A stretch of DNA of 64,000 nt from Vibrio pectenicida (GTDB taxonomy: Bacteria; Pseudomonadota; Gammaproteobacteria; Enterobacterales; Vibrionaceae). The stretch spans positions 248,001-312,000 of the forward strand of contig AP024889.1 in NCBI GenBank assembly GCA_024347015.1, given 5' to 3'. Position 1 is the stretch's first letter. Every line of letters starts with the position of its first letter. Below are positions 30,462-40,005 of this stretch, one piece after another. The position numbers and the translations under genes are program-made. The notes beneath the pieces are model-generated. The model searched no databases and had not been told where the DNA came from. It was given only the letters and a program-made list of their open reading frames with translations.

Positions 30462-30938
30462 TTACTGGGCACCGGCAAAATCCATTTGACGCCAAGCTTC
30501 AAATGCGATGATGGCCACTGCATTAGACAAATTTAAGCTGCGAGCATCTGGCATCATTGGAATGCGTATACGTTGATCCATTGGCATATTTTCAATCAGT
30601 TCGGCGGGTAACCCACGTGTTTCTGGGCCAAATAGTAGCACGTCGCCTTTTTGAAATTGAGCATCAACATGATGACCTGTTGTTTTCGTTGTACAGGCAA
30701 AAATACGGAACTCGCTACGTTGCTTTTCTAGGTATTTGATAAATTCTTGGTAGTTTTGATGGCGAGTAACCCTAGCTAGATCATGGTAGTCCAATCCCGC
30801 CCTGCGAACTTTCTTTTCTTCCAAATCAAAACCAAGTGGTTCAATTAAGTGAAGGTTGGCACCACAGTTGGCACATAAGCGGATAATGTTACCAGTATTC
30901 GGGGCAATTTCTGGTTCGTACAAAGCGATATCAAACAT
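30462..30938 (-). CDS. trmL: tRNA (cytidine(34)-2'-O)-methyltransferase TrmL
   Basis: TrmL 2'-O-methylates the wobble base of the tRNA-Leu isoacceptors CAA and UAA. The 158-residue SPOUT methylase has the knot motifs: [14 protein letters not shown] near residues 14-27, [11 protein letters not shown], and a final [15 protein letters not shown]. Short single-domain form, as in E. coli. It is transcribed away from sodA's terminator. Confidence 0.95.
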   Translation of the reverse strand: MFDIALYEPEIAPNTGNIIRLCANCGANLHLIEPLGFDLEEKKVRRAGLDYHDLARVTRHQNYQEFIKYLEKQRSEFRIFACTTKTTGHHVDAQFQKGDVLLFGPETRGLPAELIENMPMDQRIRIPMMPDARSLNLSNAVAIIAFEAWRQMDFAGAQ

Positions 30939-30970
30939 TGTGTTGGTCTTGTGCTATTTGGAATTAGGCT

Positions 30971-31002
30971 GGAAATTATAAGGCGGCTTGTGGTAGCCGC
31001 CA
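30971..31002 (-). terminator. Probable terminator after sodA
   Basis: GGCGGCT and AGCCGCC pair around a 6-base loop, and the minus strand continues into a T-rich stretch. Confidence 0.6.
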
Positions 31003-31040
31003 AGTCTGACAAGTTGAGTTTTTGTGTTTAACCGTGAAGC

Positions 31041-31658
31041 TTATTCACTCGGCTTGATGGCTTTGTCATAATTTTCGCTGATCACATCCCAATTAACCAC
31101 ATTCCACCAAGCTTCGATATAGTCTGGCCGACGGTTTTGGTAGCTGATGTAATAAGCATGCTCCCAAACATCGAGAGCCAAGATGGGTTCACCTTGCACA
31201 GTAACAACGTCCATTAAAGGATTGTCTTGATTGCTAGTGGAGGTAATCTTAAGCTGGCCATGTTTGACAATTAGCCAAGCAAAGCCTGAACCAAAAGTAT
31301 TAATCGCGGCTTCAGCGAACTGCTGCTGAAATGTTTCAAAGCTACCAAACGTCGAGATAATGTCTTCACTAAGCTTACCTGTTGGTGCTCCGCCTCCATT
31401 TGGTGTCATGCAGTTCCAGTACAGAATGTGATTGTAAACCCCCCCACCATTATTACGTATTGCAGGGGAGTGTTGTGACATGTTGGCGAATATATCACGC
31501 AGAGAAGTAGATTCTAATTTAGTGCTTTGGATAGCTGCCATGAACTTATCAAAGTAAGCTCGGTGATGTTTGCTGTAATGCACTTCCATGGTCTTAGCGT
31601 CGATGTATGGCTCAAGAGAATCATAGGTATAAGGCAACTGTGGAAAAGTATGGGTCAT
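31041..31658 (-). CDS. sodA: Superoxide dismutase, Mn type
   Basis: This 205-residue Fe/Mn-family enzyme dismutes superoxide to hydrogen peroxide. The metal ligands are in HYSKHHRAYF, the SQHSPAIRNN/VYNHILYW segment and DVWEHAYYISY. Metal type is inferred from the glycine in GGGVYNHILYWN and the glutamine in TSNQDNPLM, the Mn-SOD pattern. AAGGAGGA makes a very strong ribosome site. A close Fur-box match 38 bp upstream of the ATG predicts iron repression, as for E. coli sodA. Confidence 0.95.
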   Translation of the reverse strand: MTHTFPQLPYTYDSLEPYIDAKTMEVHYSKHHRAYFDKFMAAIQSTKLESTSLRDIFANMSQHSPAIRNNGGGVYNHILYWNCMTPNGGGAPTGKLSEDIISTFGSFETFQQQFAEAAINTFGSGFAWLIVKHGQLKITSTSNQDNPLMDVVTVQGEPILALDVWEHAYYISYQNRRPDYIEAWWNVVNWDVISENYDKAIKPSE

Positions 31659-31695
31659 AGTCAGTCCTCCTTCATTTAGAGGATATAGATTAAAT

Positions 31696-31714
31696 GATAA
31701 TGAGATCCATTATC
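31696..31714. promoter_or_regulatory. Fur box upstream of sodA
   Basis: GATAATGAGATCCATTATC matches the 19-bp Fur consensus at 16 of 19 positions, with both outer half-sites perfect. On the minus strand it overlaps a TTGATA -35-like element, so Fur binding would block sodA transcription. Confidence 0.75.
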
Positions 31715-31737
31715 AACTGTAAGTTTGTAAGGTTATT

Positions 31738-33117
31738 CTACCCACTCAGAGGGAGAGTGATTTCCATACTTAAGCCTCCAAGCTTACTGCGTTGAGCTCT
31801 TATTGCTCCACTGTGCTGACGAATGGCATTTTCTGTAATCGCTAGGCCAAGGCCAGTACCTCCACTGTGACGATCGCGAGCGGTAGATACACGATAGAAA
31901 GGGCGAAATATGGCGTCTAACTCCTGTTCTGGAACGCCTTCACCATTGTCATCTACAGTGATGGTGAGTCGGTCATATTCGACTATTAGAGAAACTTGAA
32001 TGAGGTCTTTACCGTAGTAGATAGCATTTCGTACAATGTTCTCTAGTGCGCTCATAAGAAGTTTGGGATTGCCAGAAATAATTCGTTCTGGGATATCTGT
32101 ATAGGTAAGGGACTTTTGCATCTGCTGAGCTTCAAACTGAGCATCTGATAGAATAGCTTCCCACAAGCTACTAAGAGGTTGCTGTTCTCTTGAAACATGG
32201 CTATCTAGTTGCATGCGTGATAGATCTAATAGTTCGCTAATCATCTGCTCTAGTCGCTGAGCTTCTGTGTTAATACGATTAAGTTCAGCACTATCTCCTT
32301 GTTTTCGTGATACCAGAGCGGTTGCCATTCTTAACCGTGTGAGAGGAGAGCGTAGTTCATGTGAAATATCAGACAACAGCCTCTGCTGGCCTGAAATCAT
32401 TTGGTTTACTGCTTCAACCATTTGATTGAAACTCTTACCTGCCTGTCTAAATTCCGAGGTTCCTCTTTCTAACTCGGGATCGACAAAAAATTCGCCTTTT
32501 GCGACCCGTTTAGCAGCGCGCTCAAGTTTGCGAGCTGGTTGGCTCAGCGCCCATGCTAACCACAGTAGAAGAGGTGTGCTAACTAACATGACGGCGAATA
32601 ATAATTGAAATGGTTTATCGAATAGGCGCAGCAGAAAAGGCGGAGGTTGATTCCACTTTACACCTATGTAGAGTAAGAGTTCATTTTGCGCTAGCGTGAT
32701 TGGCAAAGGCCCTGCAACCATGTAATGCCCATAAAGTCGCTGTTTAGGTTTTTCTGGATCTTCTATGCTAGTAATAAAGTTTTGTACGGCTTTGAGTTTA
32801 AAGTCTTTGCGGTCTTGGGTTGTTAAAATATTACCCTCAAGATCTGTAAGCACAAAACGCGGGCGAGGATCTCTTGGTGATCGACGTGGGCCCTCTAGCT
32901 GAAAAATAATCCGCCTAAGATCTTTTTCAGGAGCAAAACGCTTTTCAATTTTTTGTTTGGCTTCGAGCAGTTTCGTATAATGGGTTGCAGGTATATCTCT
33001 TGATCTTCTGGGATCTAAATGAGGTAAAGACAGCACCGCAACTAAGACTAAAAACATAGTGAACCAGAAGATAGCGAAAATACGCCCGTAAAGGCTAGTG
33101 ATCTTAGGCAGGCGCAT
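31738..33117 (-). CDS. cpxA: Envelope-stress sensor kinase CpxA
   Basis: CpxA is the inner-membrane sensor kinase of the Cpx envelope-stress system. The 459-residue product has a first membrane segment (about 12-32), a periplasmic sensor domain (about 33-168), a second segment (about 170-192), HAMP, the phosphoacceptor H253 in DISHELRSPLTR, and the ATPase domain (NIVRNAIYYG, DNGEGVP, GTGLGLAI). Its ATG overlaps the cpxR stop by one base, so the pair is coupled. Confidence 0.96.
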   Translation of the reverse strand: MRLPKITSLYGRIFAIFWFTMFLVLVAVLSLPHLDPRRSRDIPATHYTKLLEAKQKIEKRFAPEKDLRRIIFQLEGPRRSPRDPRPRFVLTDLEGNILTTQDRKDFKLKAVQNFITSIEDPEKPKQRLYGHYMVAGPLPITLAQNELLLYIGVKWNQPPPFLLRLFDKPFQLLFAVMLVSTPLLLWLAWALSQPARKLERAAKRVAKGEFFVDPELERGTSEFRQAGKSFNQMVEAVNQMISGQQRLLSDISHELRSPLTRLRMATALVSRKQGDSAELNRINTEAQRLEQMISELLDLSRMQLDSHVSREQQPLSSLWEAILSDAQFEAQQMQKSLTYTDIPERIISGNPKLLMSALENIVRNAIYYGKDLIQVSLIVEYDRLTITVDDNGEGVPEQELDAIFRPFYRVSTARDRHSGGTGLGLAITENAIRQHSGAIRAQRSKLGGLSMEITLPLSG

Positions 33118-33803
33118 TAGGTTTCCTCAACTAATAAGTAACCACGCCCGCGTAAGGTTTTAATGCGTGGTTTTCTATCTTGCCTCTCAGGGAGTTTTTT
33201 ACGTAAATTGGATACATGCATGTCGATAGCGCGATCAAACGCTGCGAGACGTTTACCAAGTACATCTAAGCTGAGTGTTTCTTTAGTTAGCGTTTCACCG
33301 GGATGTTGGACGAAGTGGCTAAGTAGAGCGAATTCGGTTGTGGTTAATTCAAGATATTCTTCTTGGCAGTATGCTTCCTGTTTACCTGGGAAAACTTTGA
33401 TATCTTGATATTCAATACATTCAATACTTTTCGGATTGGATTTTGATTGAGTTCGACGCAAAACCGCGCGTATACGAGCCAGTAGTTCTCGATCGCTAAA
33501 AGGTTTGGGCAGATAGTCATCTGCCCCAAGTTCAAGACCAATGACTCTGTCTATTTCTTCACCTTTGGCAGTCAGCATCAATACCGGGGTTTCCCATTGC
33601 TCACGCAGACGCTTTAGTGTTTCGACGCCATTGAGCTTGGGCATCATGACATCCAAAAGTACCAAATCAATATTTTTGTTTATCGCCTCGAGTCCGGCTT
33701 CACCATCATTAGCTTCAGATACGCTATAACCTTCTAGTGTTAACACTTCGTTCAGTAAACCAGTGAGTTCTGTATCATCATCAACCAACAGAATATGTGC
33801 CAT
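33117..33803 (-). CDS. cpxR: Envelope-stress response regulator CpxR
   Basis: CpxR is the OmpR-type regulator partnered with CpxA. The 228-residue product has the receiver domain with acidic pocket VDDD at 7-10 and phosphoacceptor D51 in LLDVMMP, K in MLTAKGEE, then a winged-helix DNA-binding domain (about 130-228, ending RGRGYLL). It diverges from cpxP with a CpxR box between them, predicting autoactivation. Confidence 0.97.
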   Translation of the reverse strand: MAHILLVDDDTELTGLLNEVLTLEGYSVSEANDGEAGLEAINKNIDLVLLDVMMPKLNGVETLKRLREQWETPVLMLTAKGEEIDRVIGLELGADDYLPKPFSDRELLARIRAVLRRTQSKSNPKSIECIEYQDIKVFPGKQEAYCQEEYLELTTTEFALLSHFVQHPGETLTKETLSLDVLGKRLAAFDRAIDMHVSNLRKKLPERQDRKPRIKTLRGRGYLLVEET

Positions 33804-33879
33804 GAAATGTAACCTCGATTTTTTCCTTTCACTTAATAGTACTGATTAATTAGTCTGAGCTTTAGTTTAATCTTGCCTC

Positions 33880-33894
33880 TTTACGATTTTTTAC
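33880..33894. promoter_or_regulatory. CpxR box between cpxR and cpxP
   Basis: TTTAC-N5-TTTAC, the reverse complement of the GTAAA-N5-GTAAA CpxR consensus, is perfect. A third TTTAC lies 21 bp away at 33911-33915. It is placed to control both cpxRA and cpxP. Confidence 0.8.
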
Positions 33895-33987
33895 TCTCTC
33901 TAGACGTCACTTTACATTATCAATCCTATGCTAGAGTCAGAGCTGCCAAGCAGCAACGTTTACTTCTTTGATAGGAAAGGTTTGAAT

Positions 33988-34485
33988 ATGAAAACAGCGA
34001 AAAAGTTAGTATTAGCTATGATTGTACTTCCATTGACCCTTGCCTCTGCAGGTGTATTTGCCAATAATGGCAAGGAACATGGCAAGCAAGGACATAAAGA
34101 ATTCATTCTTGATCGTGGTTTAATGCGTGAGCTTGATTTAACACAAGAGCAGCAGGCACAACTGAAAGATTTGCGTGAAGCGATGAAAAAAGACTTAAAA
34201 GCGCAATACCAAGAGAACTTTGCAGTGCATCAAGAGGAGATGCAGGCCCATAAAGAAAAAATGCAGGCCTTGGTACTGGCCGATTCATTTGATAAGGCAG
34301 CAGCGAATGAACTCGCTAAAGCCATGCTTGAAAATCAGGCAGAACACAAAGTTAAATTGTTAGAAAAACAGCATCAATTGTTGAGTATTTTGACTCCAGA
34401 ACAAAAAACTAAATATATTGAAATGCAGAAAGAACGTGATTCACAACGGGCTCAAAAAAGGCACGAACGTTTAACGAAAAGTTAA
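33988..34485 (+). CDS. cpxP: Periplasmic Cpx inhibitor CpxP
   Basis: CpxP is a periplasmic Spy-like chaperone that dampens CpxA and delivers misfolded pilins to DegP. The 165-residue product has a signal peptide (cleavage near AGVFA, about 25), two LTxxQ motifs (LTQEQ at 51-55, LTPEQ at 135-139), and a highly charged alpha-helical body. I chose the start at 33988 after AGGAAAGG; an earlier ATG at 33928 lacks a ribosome site and would spoil the signal peptide. Confidence 0.92.
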   Translation: MKTAKKLVLAMIVLPLTLASAGVFANNGKEHGKQGHKEFILDRGLMRELDLTQEQQAQLKDLREAMKKDLKAQYQENFAVHQEEMQAHKEKMQALVLADSFDKAAANELAKAMLENQAEHKVKLLEKQHQLLSILTPEQKTKYIEMQKERDSQRAQKRHERLTKS

Positions 34486-34502
34486 TTTGAAGCTATGTTT
34501 TT

Positions 34503-34525
34503 GGCGGCCTTTGGCCGTCTTTTTA
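34503..34525 (+). terminator. Intrinsic terminator after cpxP
   Basis: CGGCC and GGCCG arms with a 3-base loop, followed by TCTTTTT. Confidence 0.65.
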
Positions 34526-34595
34526 GTTTCATTTTTATTCACCTCGTGAGGAGGTTATACTTAAATTAAAGCAATGTTTTGAAAGCCTTTAATTT

Positions 34596-35504
34596 ATGAA
34601 ACACGAATATGCTCGTTTAGTCACTCTTGCTGCTTGGACGGCAACAATCGTTGCGACCATCCTCCTCATTGTCAAGTTGGCGGCATGGTGGGTCACGGGA
34701 TCGGTAAGCTTATTAGCTTCTTTGATTGACTCCATGCTTGATATAGCCGCTTCTTTAGTTAACTTGGTGGTAGTGAGATATTCACTTCAACCTGCTGATA
34801 GAGAACATACTTTTGGACATGGGAAGGCAGAGTCTTTGGCAGCTCTTGCTCAATCAATGTTTATTTCTGGCTCAGCAGTATTTCTTATTCTAAATGGTGT
34901 TGAACGCTTTTTTAGGCCTCATGAACTTCAGTCTCCGGAATATGGGATCTATGTGAGCCTATTTGCTATCTTAGTCACGTTCGCTCTAGTCGTATTTCAG
35001 AAACATGTGGTGAAAAAAACCGGTAGCCAGGCCATTGCTGCAGACTCTCTTCATTACCAATCTGACTTGTATATGAATGCTGCTATTATGTTGGCCTTAA
35101 CCTTAAATTGGTTTGGTGTTACTCAAGCTGATGCTGTGTTTGCTATTGGTATTGGGCTGTATATTTTATATAGCGCAGTGCAAATGGTGCGTGAAGCGAC
35201 TCAAACTTTGTTAGACCGTAAGCTACCTGATGATGAACTAGAAGAAATAAAAACACATTGTCTTTCTGTTGAGGGAGTTTTGGGGGTACATCAACTACGA
35301 ACTCGCATGTCTGGTCCAACTCGTTTTATTCAGCTTCATCTAGAGCTTGAAGATCAAATGCCACTTATCGAGGCTCACAGAATTTCAGATATGGTTGAAC
35401 ATAAGCTTTTAGAACGCTTTCCACATGCTGATGTCTTGATTCATCAAGACCCATACTCAGTGGTACTTGGCCCTGAAAAAGATCAAAAAGTTCGTGGTTG
35501 GTGA
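34596..35504 (+). CDS. fieF: Ferrous-iron/zinc efflux pump FieF
   Basis: FieF is an inner-membrane cation-diffusion facilitator exporting Fe(II) and Zn(II) by proton antiport. The 302-residue product has six membrane segments (about 12-205), the metal-binding DSMLD motif in the second and the HYQSD motif in the fifth, and a cytoplasmic ferredoxin-like domain (about 210-290) with [10 protein letters not shown]. It lies between cpxP and pfkA, as in V. cholerae. Confidence 0.95.
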   Translation: MKHEYARLVTLAAWTATIVATILLIVKLAAWWVTGSVSLLASLIDSMLDIAASLVNLVVVRYSLQPADREHTFGHGKAESLAALAQSMFISGSAVFLILNGVERFFRPHELQSPEYGIYVSLFAILVTFALVVFQKHVVKKTGSQAIAADSLHYQSDLYMNAAIMLALTLNWFGVTQADAVFAIGIGLYILYSAVQMVREATQTLLDRKLPDDELEEIKTHCLSVEGVLGVHQLRTRMSGPTRFIQLHLELEDQMPLIEAHRISDMVEHKLLERFPHADVLIHQDPYSVVLGPEKDQKVRGW

Positions 35505-35763
35505 TAGATTGAGTGGAAGTAATTTGAACTAAAATTCGACCCGAAAATTTGCAGCTATTCTGATATGTATCAAATCTTTGTTTGGGCTGAACTGTAATAC
35601 TCTTACATAAGTAGAAAAGTTACATATTTTGACGCAAATAAAAGTAGTATTCCTTGGGCTTCAAGGTAACATATTGCGCAGATTAAAGGATCTTGTCGGT
35701 AACAAGAATGAAAATTGCTGACGTAAAAGTTGAAATAAGATTCCCAAAAAATTGAGGGTGAGC

Positions 35764-36726
35764 ATGATTAAAAAGATCGGTGTTTTGACAAGCGGCGGTG
35801 ATGCCCCGGGCATGAATGCAGCAGTTCGTGGTGTGGTGCGCACGGCGCTATCGGAAGGTTTAGAGGTCTATGGTGTTCAAGACGGTTACCTTGGCCTGTA
35901 TGAAAATAGGATCAAGAAACTTAATCGTTCAAGCGTTTCTGATGTGATCAATAAAGGCGGAACCTTTCTTGGTTCAGCGCGTTTCCCAGAGTTTAAAGAT
36001 GTTGCGGTAAGACAGAAAGCGATTGAGAACCTGCAAAAACATGGAATTGAAGCTTTAGTTGTTGTCGGCGGTGATGGTTCCTATATGGGGGCTAAGAAGC
36101 TGACAGAAATGGGGTATCCGTGCGTTGGCTTGCCAGGTACGATCGATAATGATATTGCAGGCACTGATTATACCATCGGCTATCTAACGGCACTTAATAC
36201 TGTTATCGATGCTATTGACCGTTTGCGCGATACTTCGTCATCACATCAGCGTATTTCTATTGTTGAAATTATGGGTCGCCATTGCGGTGACCTGACTCTT
36301 ATGTCGGCGATTGCTGGTGGTTGCGAATATATTATTACTCCAGAAACTGGTTTAGATAAAAAAAAGCTTATCAGTAATATTCAAGATGGTATCAAGAAAG
36401 GCAAAAAGCATGCGATCATTGCTTTGACTGAGTTAATGATGGACGCTAATGAATTAGCCAAAGAGATTGAACAGGCTACGGGACGGGAGACTCGAGCAAC
36501 GGTACTTGGGCACATTCAACGTGGCGGGCGCCCAACTGCATTCGATCGTGTTTTGGCATCTCGTATGGGTAACTATGCGGTACACCTTTTAATGGAAGGT
36601 CAAGGTGGTCGTTGTGTAGGTATTCAAAAAGAGCAGCTTGTTCATCATGACATCATTGATGCGATTGAAAATATGAAGCGCCCAGTTCGTGAAGATCTTT
36701 ATCAGGTTGCTGAAGAGCTGTTTTAA
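35764..36726 (+). CDS. pfkA: ATP-dependent 6-phosphofructokinase I
   Basis: PfkA phosphorylates fructose-6-phosphate, the committed step of glycolysis. With the ATG at 35764, after GAGGG, the protein is 320 residues, as in E. coli. It has GGDAPGMNA at 11-19, GGDGSYMG at 102-109, and the catalytic aspartate D128 in GTIDNDI. An ATG at 35752 would add four residues. The 259-bp gap before it shows no clear operator. It converges on dcuB with a shared terminator. Confidence 0.97.
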   Translation: MIKKIGVLTSGGDAPGMNAAVRGVVRTALSEGLEVYGVQDGYLGLYENRIKKLNRSSVSDVINKGGTFLGSARFPEFKDVAVRQKAIENLQKHGIEALVVVGGDGSYMGAKKLTEMGYPCVGLPGTIDNDIAGTDYTIGYLTALNTVIDAIDRLRDTSSSHQRISIVEIMGRHCGDLTLMSAIAGGCEYIITPETGLDKKKLISNIQDGIKKGKKHAIIALTELMMDANELAKEIEQATGRETRATVLGHIQRGGRPTAFDRVLASRMGNYAVHLLMEGQGGRCVGIQKEQLVHHDIIDAIENMKRPVREDLYQVAEELF

Positions 36727-36743
36727 GTTTATTGATTTTAATC

Positions 36744-36773
36744 AAAGGCCAGTGGAATCCACAGGCCTTTTTT
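36744..36773. terminator. Bidirectional terminator between pfkA and dcuB
   Basis: AAAGGCC and GGCCTTT arms, extended by GTGG and CCAC, are followed by Ts on the plus strand and by T-rich sequence on the minus strand. Confidence 0.85.
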
Positions 36774-36782
36774 GTATCTAGC

Positions 36783-38105
36783 TTAGTTGACGACCATAGT
36801 TGAGAGAATGTACGCAACTGTAGTTGCCGTGCTAACACCGATAAAACCAGGTAGCCAAAAGCTGTGATTTAGAACGTATTTACCAATCCGAGTAGTACCT
36901 GAGCGGTCAAAAGTGATCGCTGCCAAATCACTGGGGTAAAAGGGAAAGAAAAAGTAGGCGTAACAGGCTGGTAGCACCCCAATGAGTACTGGCGTAGGTA
37001 TGCCCATCGAGAAGCCTAAAGGTAGCATTATAGTTAGTACAGCGGCCTGACTTTTTAGAAATATCGAAACCACAAACATGGCTATAGCAAAGGTCCAAGG
37101 GTGAGCTGCGACTATTTCACTTACCAAACTGATTAAATAAGGTTTATGGAAGCTGATGATAGTGTCACTCATCCAAGCGATACCAAAAATGATGACAACA
37201 GCAGTCATACCAGCAATAAAGACATTGCAGTGGACAATTTTCTTAGGATCGACTTTGGTTGTCAGCAAAATAATGGCTCCGATGGAGAGCATTAGAAACT
37301 GGATAGCAACCGACATTTTCACACCTTCAGGTAATAGTGAAAGGTCATGGCCAAACATAGCGACGAAGACAACCACCACAATCCCACCCAAGAAGATACT
37401 CAGGCCTTTTTTAGCTTGATTTCCGATATTACCTTGGCTGGTATTTTGATCTGCATCGATAAGTTGCGCTTTAAACTCAGGATCAGAGCAGCGCTGGGCG
37501 AATTCACTGTCTTGGTCAAGATCTTTGCCTCGTTTGAGGCTCCAAGTGCAGCCAACTAAAACGCCAATTAGGGTTGCAGGTATCGTTACTATAAGGACAT
37601 GACCTAGACTGAGCGTTAGGTGATTGTCTGCCGCTGTTGCCATCACAACAGCGGCGGCAGCTGCAATGGGACTTGCTGTGATGCCCATCTGTGATGCGAC
37701 AGATGCCATTGCCATAGGACGTTCGGGGCGAATCCCTTTTTTGTAAGCCACATCATAGATAACAGGAAGTAGAGGGTAAACAGAATGCCCTGTTCCTACG
37801 AGGACGGTTAACGAGTAAGTACATAAGGGGCCTAAAAAGACAATTTGGTTCGGGTGTTTACGTAGTAAACGTTCGGCAAATCGAACTAAAAGCTGTAACC
37901 CCCCCGTAGCTTCGAGTGTGGCTGATGCGGCGACGACCGCAAGTATGATTAACATCACACTAATTGGTGGGGAACCAGGAGTGACACCGAATATAAACGC
38001 GAGTATTGAAACGCCAAGCCCGCCTAAGAGACCAAAGGCAATACCTCCATGGCGAATGCCAATAAAGATAATCGTTATAAGCAAGATCATGTGTACATAA
38101 AACAT
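36783..38105 (-). CDS. dcuB: Anaerobic C4-dicarboxylate transporter, DcuB type
   Basis: Dcu carriers exchange fumarate, malate or aspartate for succinate during fumarate respiration. This 440-residue inner-membrane protein is mostly hydrophobic, with about 10-12 segments. RPERPMAMASVASQMGI and the YPSDLAAITFDRSGTTRIG motif match DcuB better than DcuA. The start could be 38105 or 38111. FNR-like sites lie upstream, consistent with anaerobic induction. Confidence 0.85.
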   Translation of the reverse strand: MFYVHMILLITIIFIGIRHGGIAFGLLGGLGVSILAFIFGVTPGSPPISVMLIILAVVAASATLEATGGLQLLVRFAERLLRKHPNQIVFLGPLCTYSLTVLVGTGHSVYPLLPVIYDVAYKKGIRPERPMAMASVASQMGITASPIAAAAAVVMATAADNHLTLSLGHVLIVTIPATLIGVLVGCTWSLKRGKDLDQDSEFAQRCSDPEFKAQLIDADQNTSQGNIGNQAKKGLSIFLGGIVVVVFVAMFGHDLSLLPEGVKMSVAIQFLMLSIGAIILLTTKVDPKKIVHCNVFIAGMTAVVIIFGIAWMSDTIISFHKPYLISLVSEIVAAHPWTFAIAMFVVSIFLKSQAAVLTIMLPLGFSMGIPTPVLIGVLPACYAYFFFPFYPSDLAAITFDRSGTTRIGKYVLNHSFWLPGFIGVSTATTVAYILSTMVVN

Positions 38106-38136
38106 AATCATCCCTTACTGTTAGTTGAGATTTACT

Positions 38137-38150
38137 TCAATGCTAATCAA
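38137..38150 (-). promoter_or_regulatory. Weak FNR-like site before dcuB
   Basis: TTGAT-TAGC-ATTGA matches 8 of 10 defined FNR positions. It lies only about 35 bp from the start codon, too close for class II activation, so it may not be functional. Confidence 0.25.
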
Positions 38151-38217
38151 AAGTCTTAAACCAAAAAAGTGAATTAATACCTTTATCGGAACTAGACAGA
38201 GCTAATCAGCCCTTTCT

Positions 38218-38231
38218 TTGTTTGTAATCAA
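38218..38231 (-). promoter_or_regulatory. Candidate FNR site before dcuB
   Basis: TTGAT-TACA-AACAA matches 9 of 10 defined positions of the FNR consensus TTGAT-N4-ATCAA and lies about 115 bp before the start, a plausible activation distance. Confidence 0.45.
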
Positions 38232-38262
38232 AATAGCGGTTAAATTTTCACCTTTAAATTGT

Positions 38263-39285
38263 TTATTCAAGTTGGAGGTCTAGAGGAACTTTACTCGCTC
38301 GACCACCAATTTCTCTGGTTAATTTAGGTACCAAGTAACCCGATGTTTGTTCAATCACGCCAGACATAATTGCCCTTGCCCTATCATCAGAGATATAAAA
38401 GTGGGCTGCTCCTTGCACTTTATCGAGGACATGCATGTAATAGGGAAGCACCCCCGCATCAAACAGAGCTTCACTTAATGACACTTGTGTATCAACATTG
38501 TCATTGACCCCTTGGAGTATTACACCCTGATTGAGCAGAGTGACGCCAATATCTCGTAAACCATTTAACGCTTTTTTTAAATCCTGATTGATTTCATTTG
38601 GATGATTAATATGAGTGACCAAAATAACTTGCAGACGAGTACTGGAAAGCAGCTCTCTTAGCGTAAGAGTGATTCGGTCTGGAATAACGATAGGTAAGCG
38701 TGTGTGAATTCGTAATCGTTTGATATGTGGAATATCACTAATACCTTCAATAAGCCACTGTAATTCAGCGTCTTTGGCCATAAGTGGGTCGCCACCTGAC
38801 AGAATCACCTCATTTAATTCTGGATGTTGGGTAATATACGTTAGGCTTTGTGACCAGACAGATTTACTGCCTTTGTTTTCATCATATGGAAAGTGGCGCC
38901 GAAAACAATATCGACAGTTAATAGCGCAGCCTCCCTTAACGATCATTAGTGCACGATTGCGATACTTGTGTAAAAGCCCAGGGATAGAATTATCTTGCTC
39001 TTCAAGAGGATCATTTGAGTACCCTGTGTGTACTTCAAATTCCTCTTCTAAAGGTAATACTTGACGTAATAAAGGATCAAATGGGTTTCCTTTTTCCATT
39101 CTATTAATAAAACTCTGTGGCACACGCTGAGAGAATAGCTTTCTGGCTGCAAATCCGCGTTGCCATGGAGAGGGGTCAATCTCAAGAATTTGTAGAAGTT
39201 TTTCAGGATCCGAGATCCCATTCGCTAGCTGTTTGACCCAGTTTTGCTCAACAGAATCAACTTTTCGGGTTATGATATGCTGCAT
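38263..39285 (-). CDS. epmB: EF-P (R)-beta-lysine-forming aminomutase EpmB
   Basis: EpmB is a radical-SAM lysine 2,3-aminomutase that makes (R)-beta-lysine for attachment to EF-P Lys34 by EpmA. With the start at 39285 the protein is 340 residues, and the cluster cysteines fall at C120, C124 and C127 (CAINCRYC). GGDPLM and the C-terminal PLT-like PLDLQ end fit the KamA family. A longer frame reaches into efp, but the shorter start fits the family length. It diverges from efp across 33 bp. Confidence 0.94.
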   Translation of the reverse strand: MQHIITRKVDSVEQNWVKQLANGISDPEKLLQILEIDPSPWQRGFAARKLFSQRVPQSFINRMEKGNPFDPLLRQVLPLEEEFEVHTGYSNDPLEEQDNSIPGLLHKYRNRALMIVKGGCAINCRYCFRRHFPYDENKGSKSVWSQSLTYITQHPELNEVILSGGDPLMAKDAELQWLIEGISDIPHIKRLRIHTRLPIVIPDRITLTLRELLSSTRLQVILVTHINHPNEINQDLKKALNGLRDIGVTLLNQGVILQGVNDNVDTQVSLSEALFDAGVLPYYMHVLDKVQGAAHFYISDDRARAIMSGVIEQTSGYLVPKLTREIGGRASKVPLDLQLE

Positions 39286-39318
39286 TAAATTTAACTCGAA
39301 GAATGGTAAGAGGAAAAA

Positions 39319-39885
39319 ATGGCTACGGTTAGCACAAATGAATTCAAAGGCGGTCTCAAAATTATGCTTGATAATGAGCCTTGTGTCATTCTCGAAAATG
39401 AGTATGTCAAACCAGGCAAAGGCCAAGCATTTAACCGCGTTAAGATCCGTAAGCTGCTTTCAGGTAAAGTACTAGAGAAGACATTCAAATCTGGTGACAC
39501 TGTTGAAGTTGCGGATGTCATGGATATTGACCTAGATTACTTGTACAACGATGGTGAATTCTACCACTTCATGAACAATGAAACATTCGAGCAATTAGCA
39601 GCAGATAAAAAAGCTCTGGGTGATAATGCGAAGTGGTTAGTTGAAAATGATACTTGTATGCTAACGCTTTGGAACAGTAACCCTATAGTTGTTACGCCAC
39701 CTAACTTTGTTGAGCTGGAAGTGACTGAAACCGATCCTGGATTAAAAGGTGATACACAAGGTACAGGTGGTAAGCCTGCAACTTTGTCGACCGGTGCCGT
39801 GGTTCGTGTACCCCTATTTATTTCAATTGGTGAAGTGATTAAGGTGGATACTCGTTCAGGTGAATACGTAGGTCGCGTTAAATAA
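39319..39885 (+). CDS. efp: Elongation factor P
   Basis: EF-P relieves ribosome stalling at polyproline. The 188-residue product has three beta-barrel domains; the modified lysine is K34 in KPGKGQAF, and the C-terminal domain ends with [15 protein letters not shown]. The EpmB gene diverges from it, so modifier and substrate share one short promoter region. AGAGG provides the ribosome site. Confidence 0.98.
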   Translation: MATVSTNEFKGGLKIMLDNEPCVILENEYVKPGKGQAFNRVKIRKLLSGKVLEKTFKSGDTVEVADVMDIDLDYLYNDGEFYHFMNNETFEQLAADKKALGDNAKWLVENDTCMLTLWNSNPIVVTPPNFVELEVTETDPGLKGDTQGTGGKPATLSTGAVVRVPLFISIGEVIKVDTRSGEYVGRVK

Positions 39886-39912
39886 CACCATTTGGTTTAT
39901 CCATTTAACAGC

Positions 39913-39936
39913 AAAGGCTACTTTATAGTAGCTTTT
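39913..39936 (+). terminator. Probable terminator after efp
   Basis: GCTAC and GTAGC arms, extended by AAA/TTT with one bulge, followed by TTTTGTTG. Confidence 0.55.
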
Positions 39937-39960
39937 GTTGTATTTGCTCTGTTTTTTTGA

Positions 39961-39996
39961 TGTATCGCAATTGTTGTTATTCACAATGACGATACA
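39961..39996. promoter_or_regulatory. Long interrupted palindrome just upstream of menA
   Basis: TGTATCG and CGATACA (7 bp), then a 2x2 mismatch, then ATTGT and ACAAT (5 bp), close an 8-base loop that ends 9 bases before the menA ATG. It could be an operator or an RNA hairpin limiting ribosome access; the menA ribosome site is weak. Confidence 0.45.
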
Positions 39997-40005
39997 CTGT
40001 TGAGC

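Noticed and set aside
39286..39426. N-terminal extension of epmB by 47 codons
   Set aside because: It would overlap efp on the other strand and exceed the family length.
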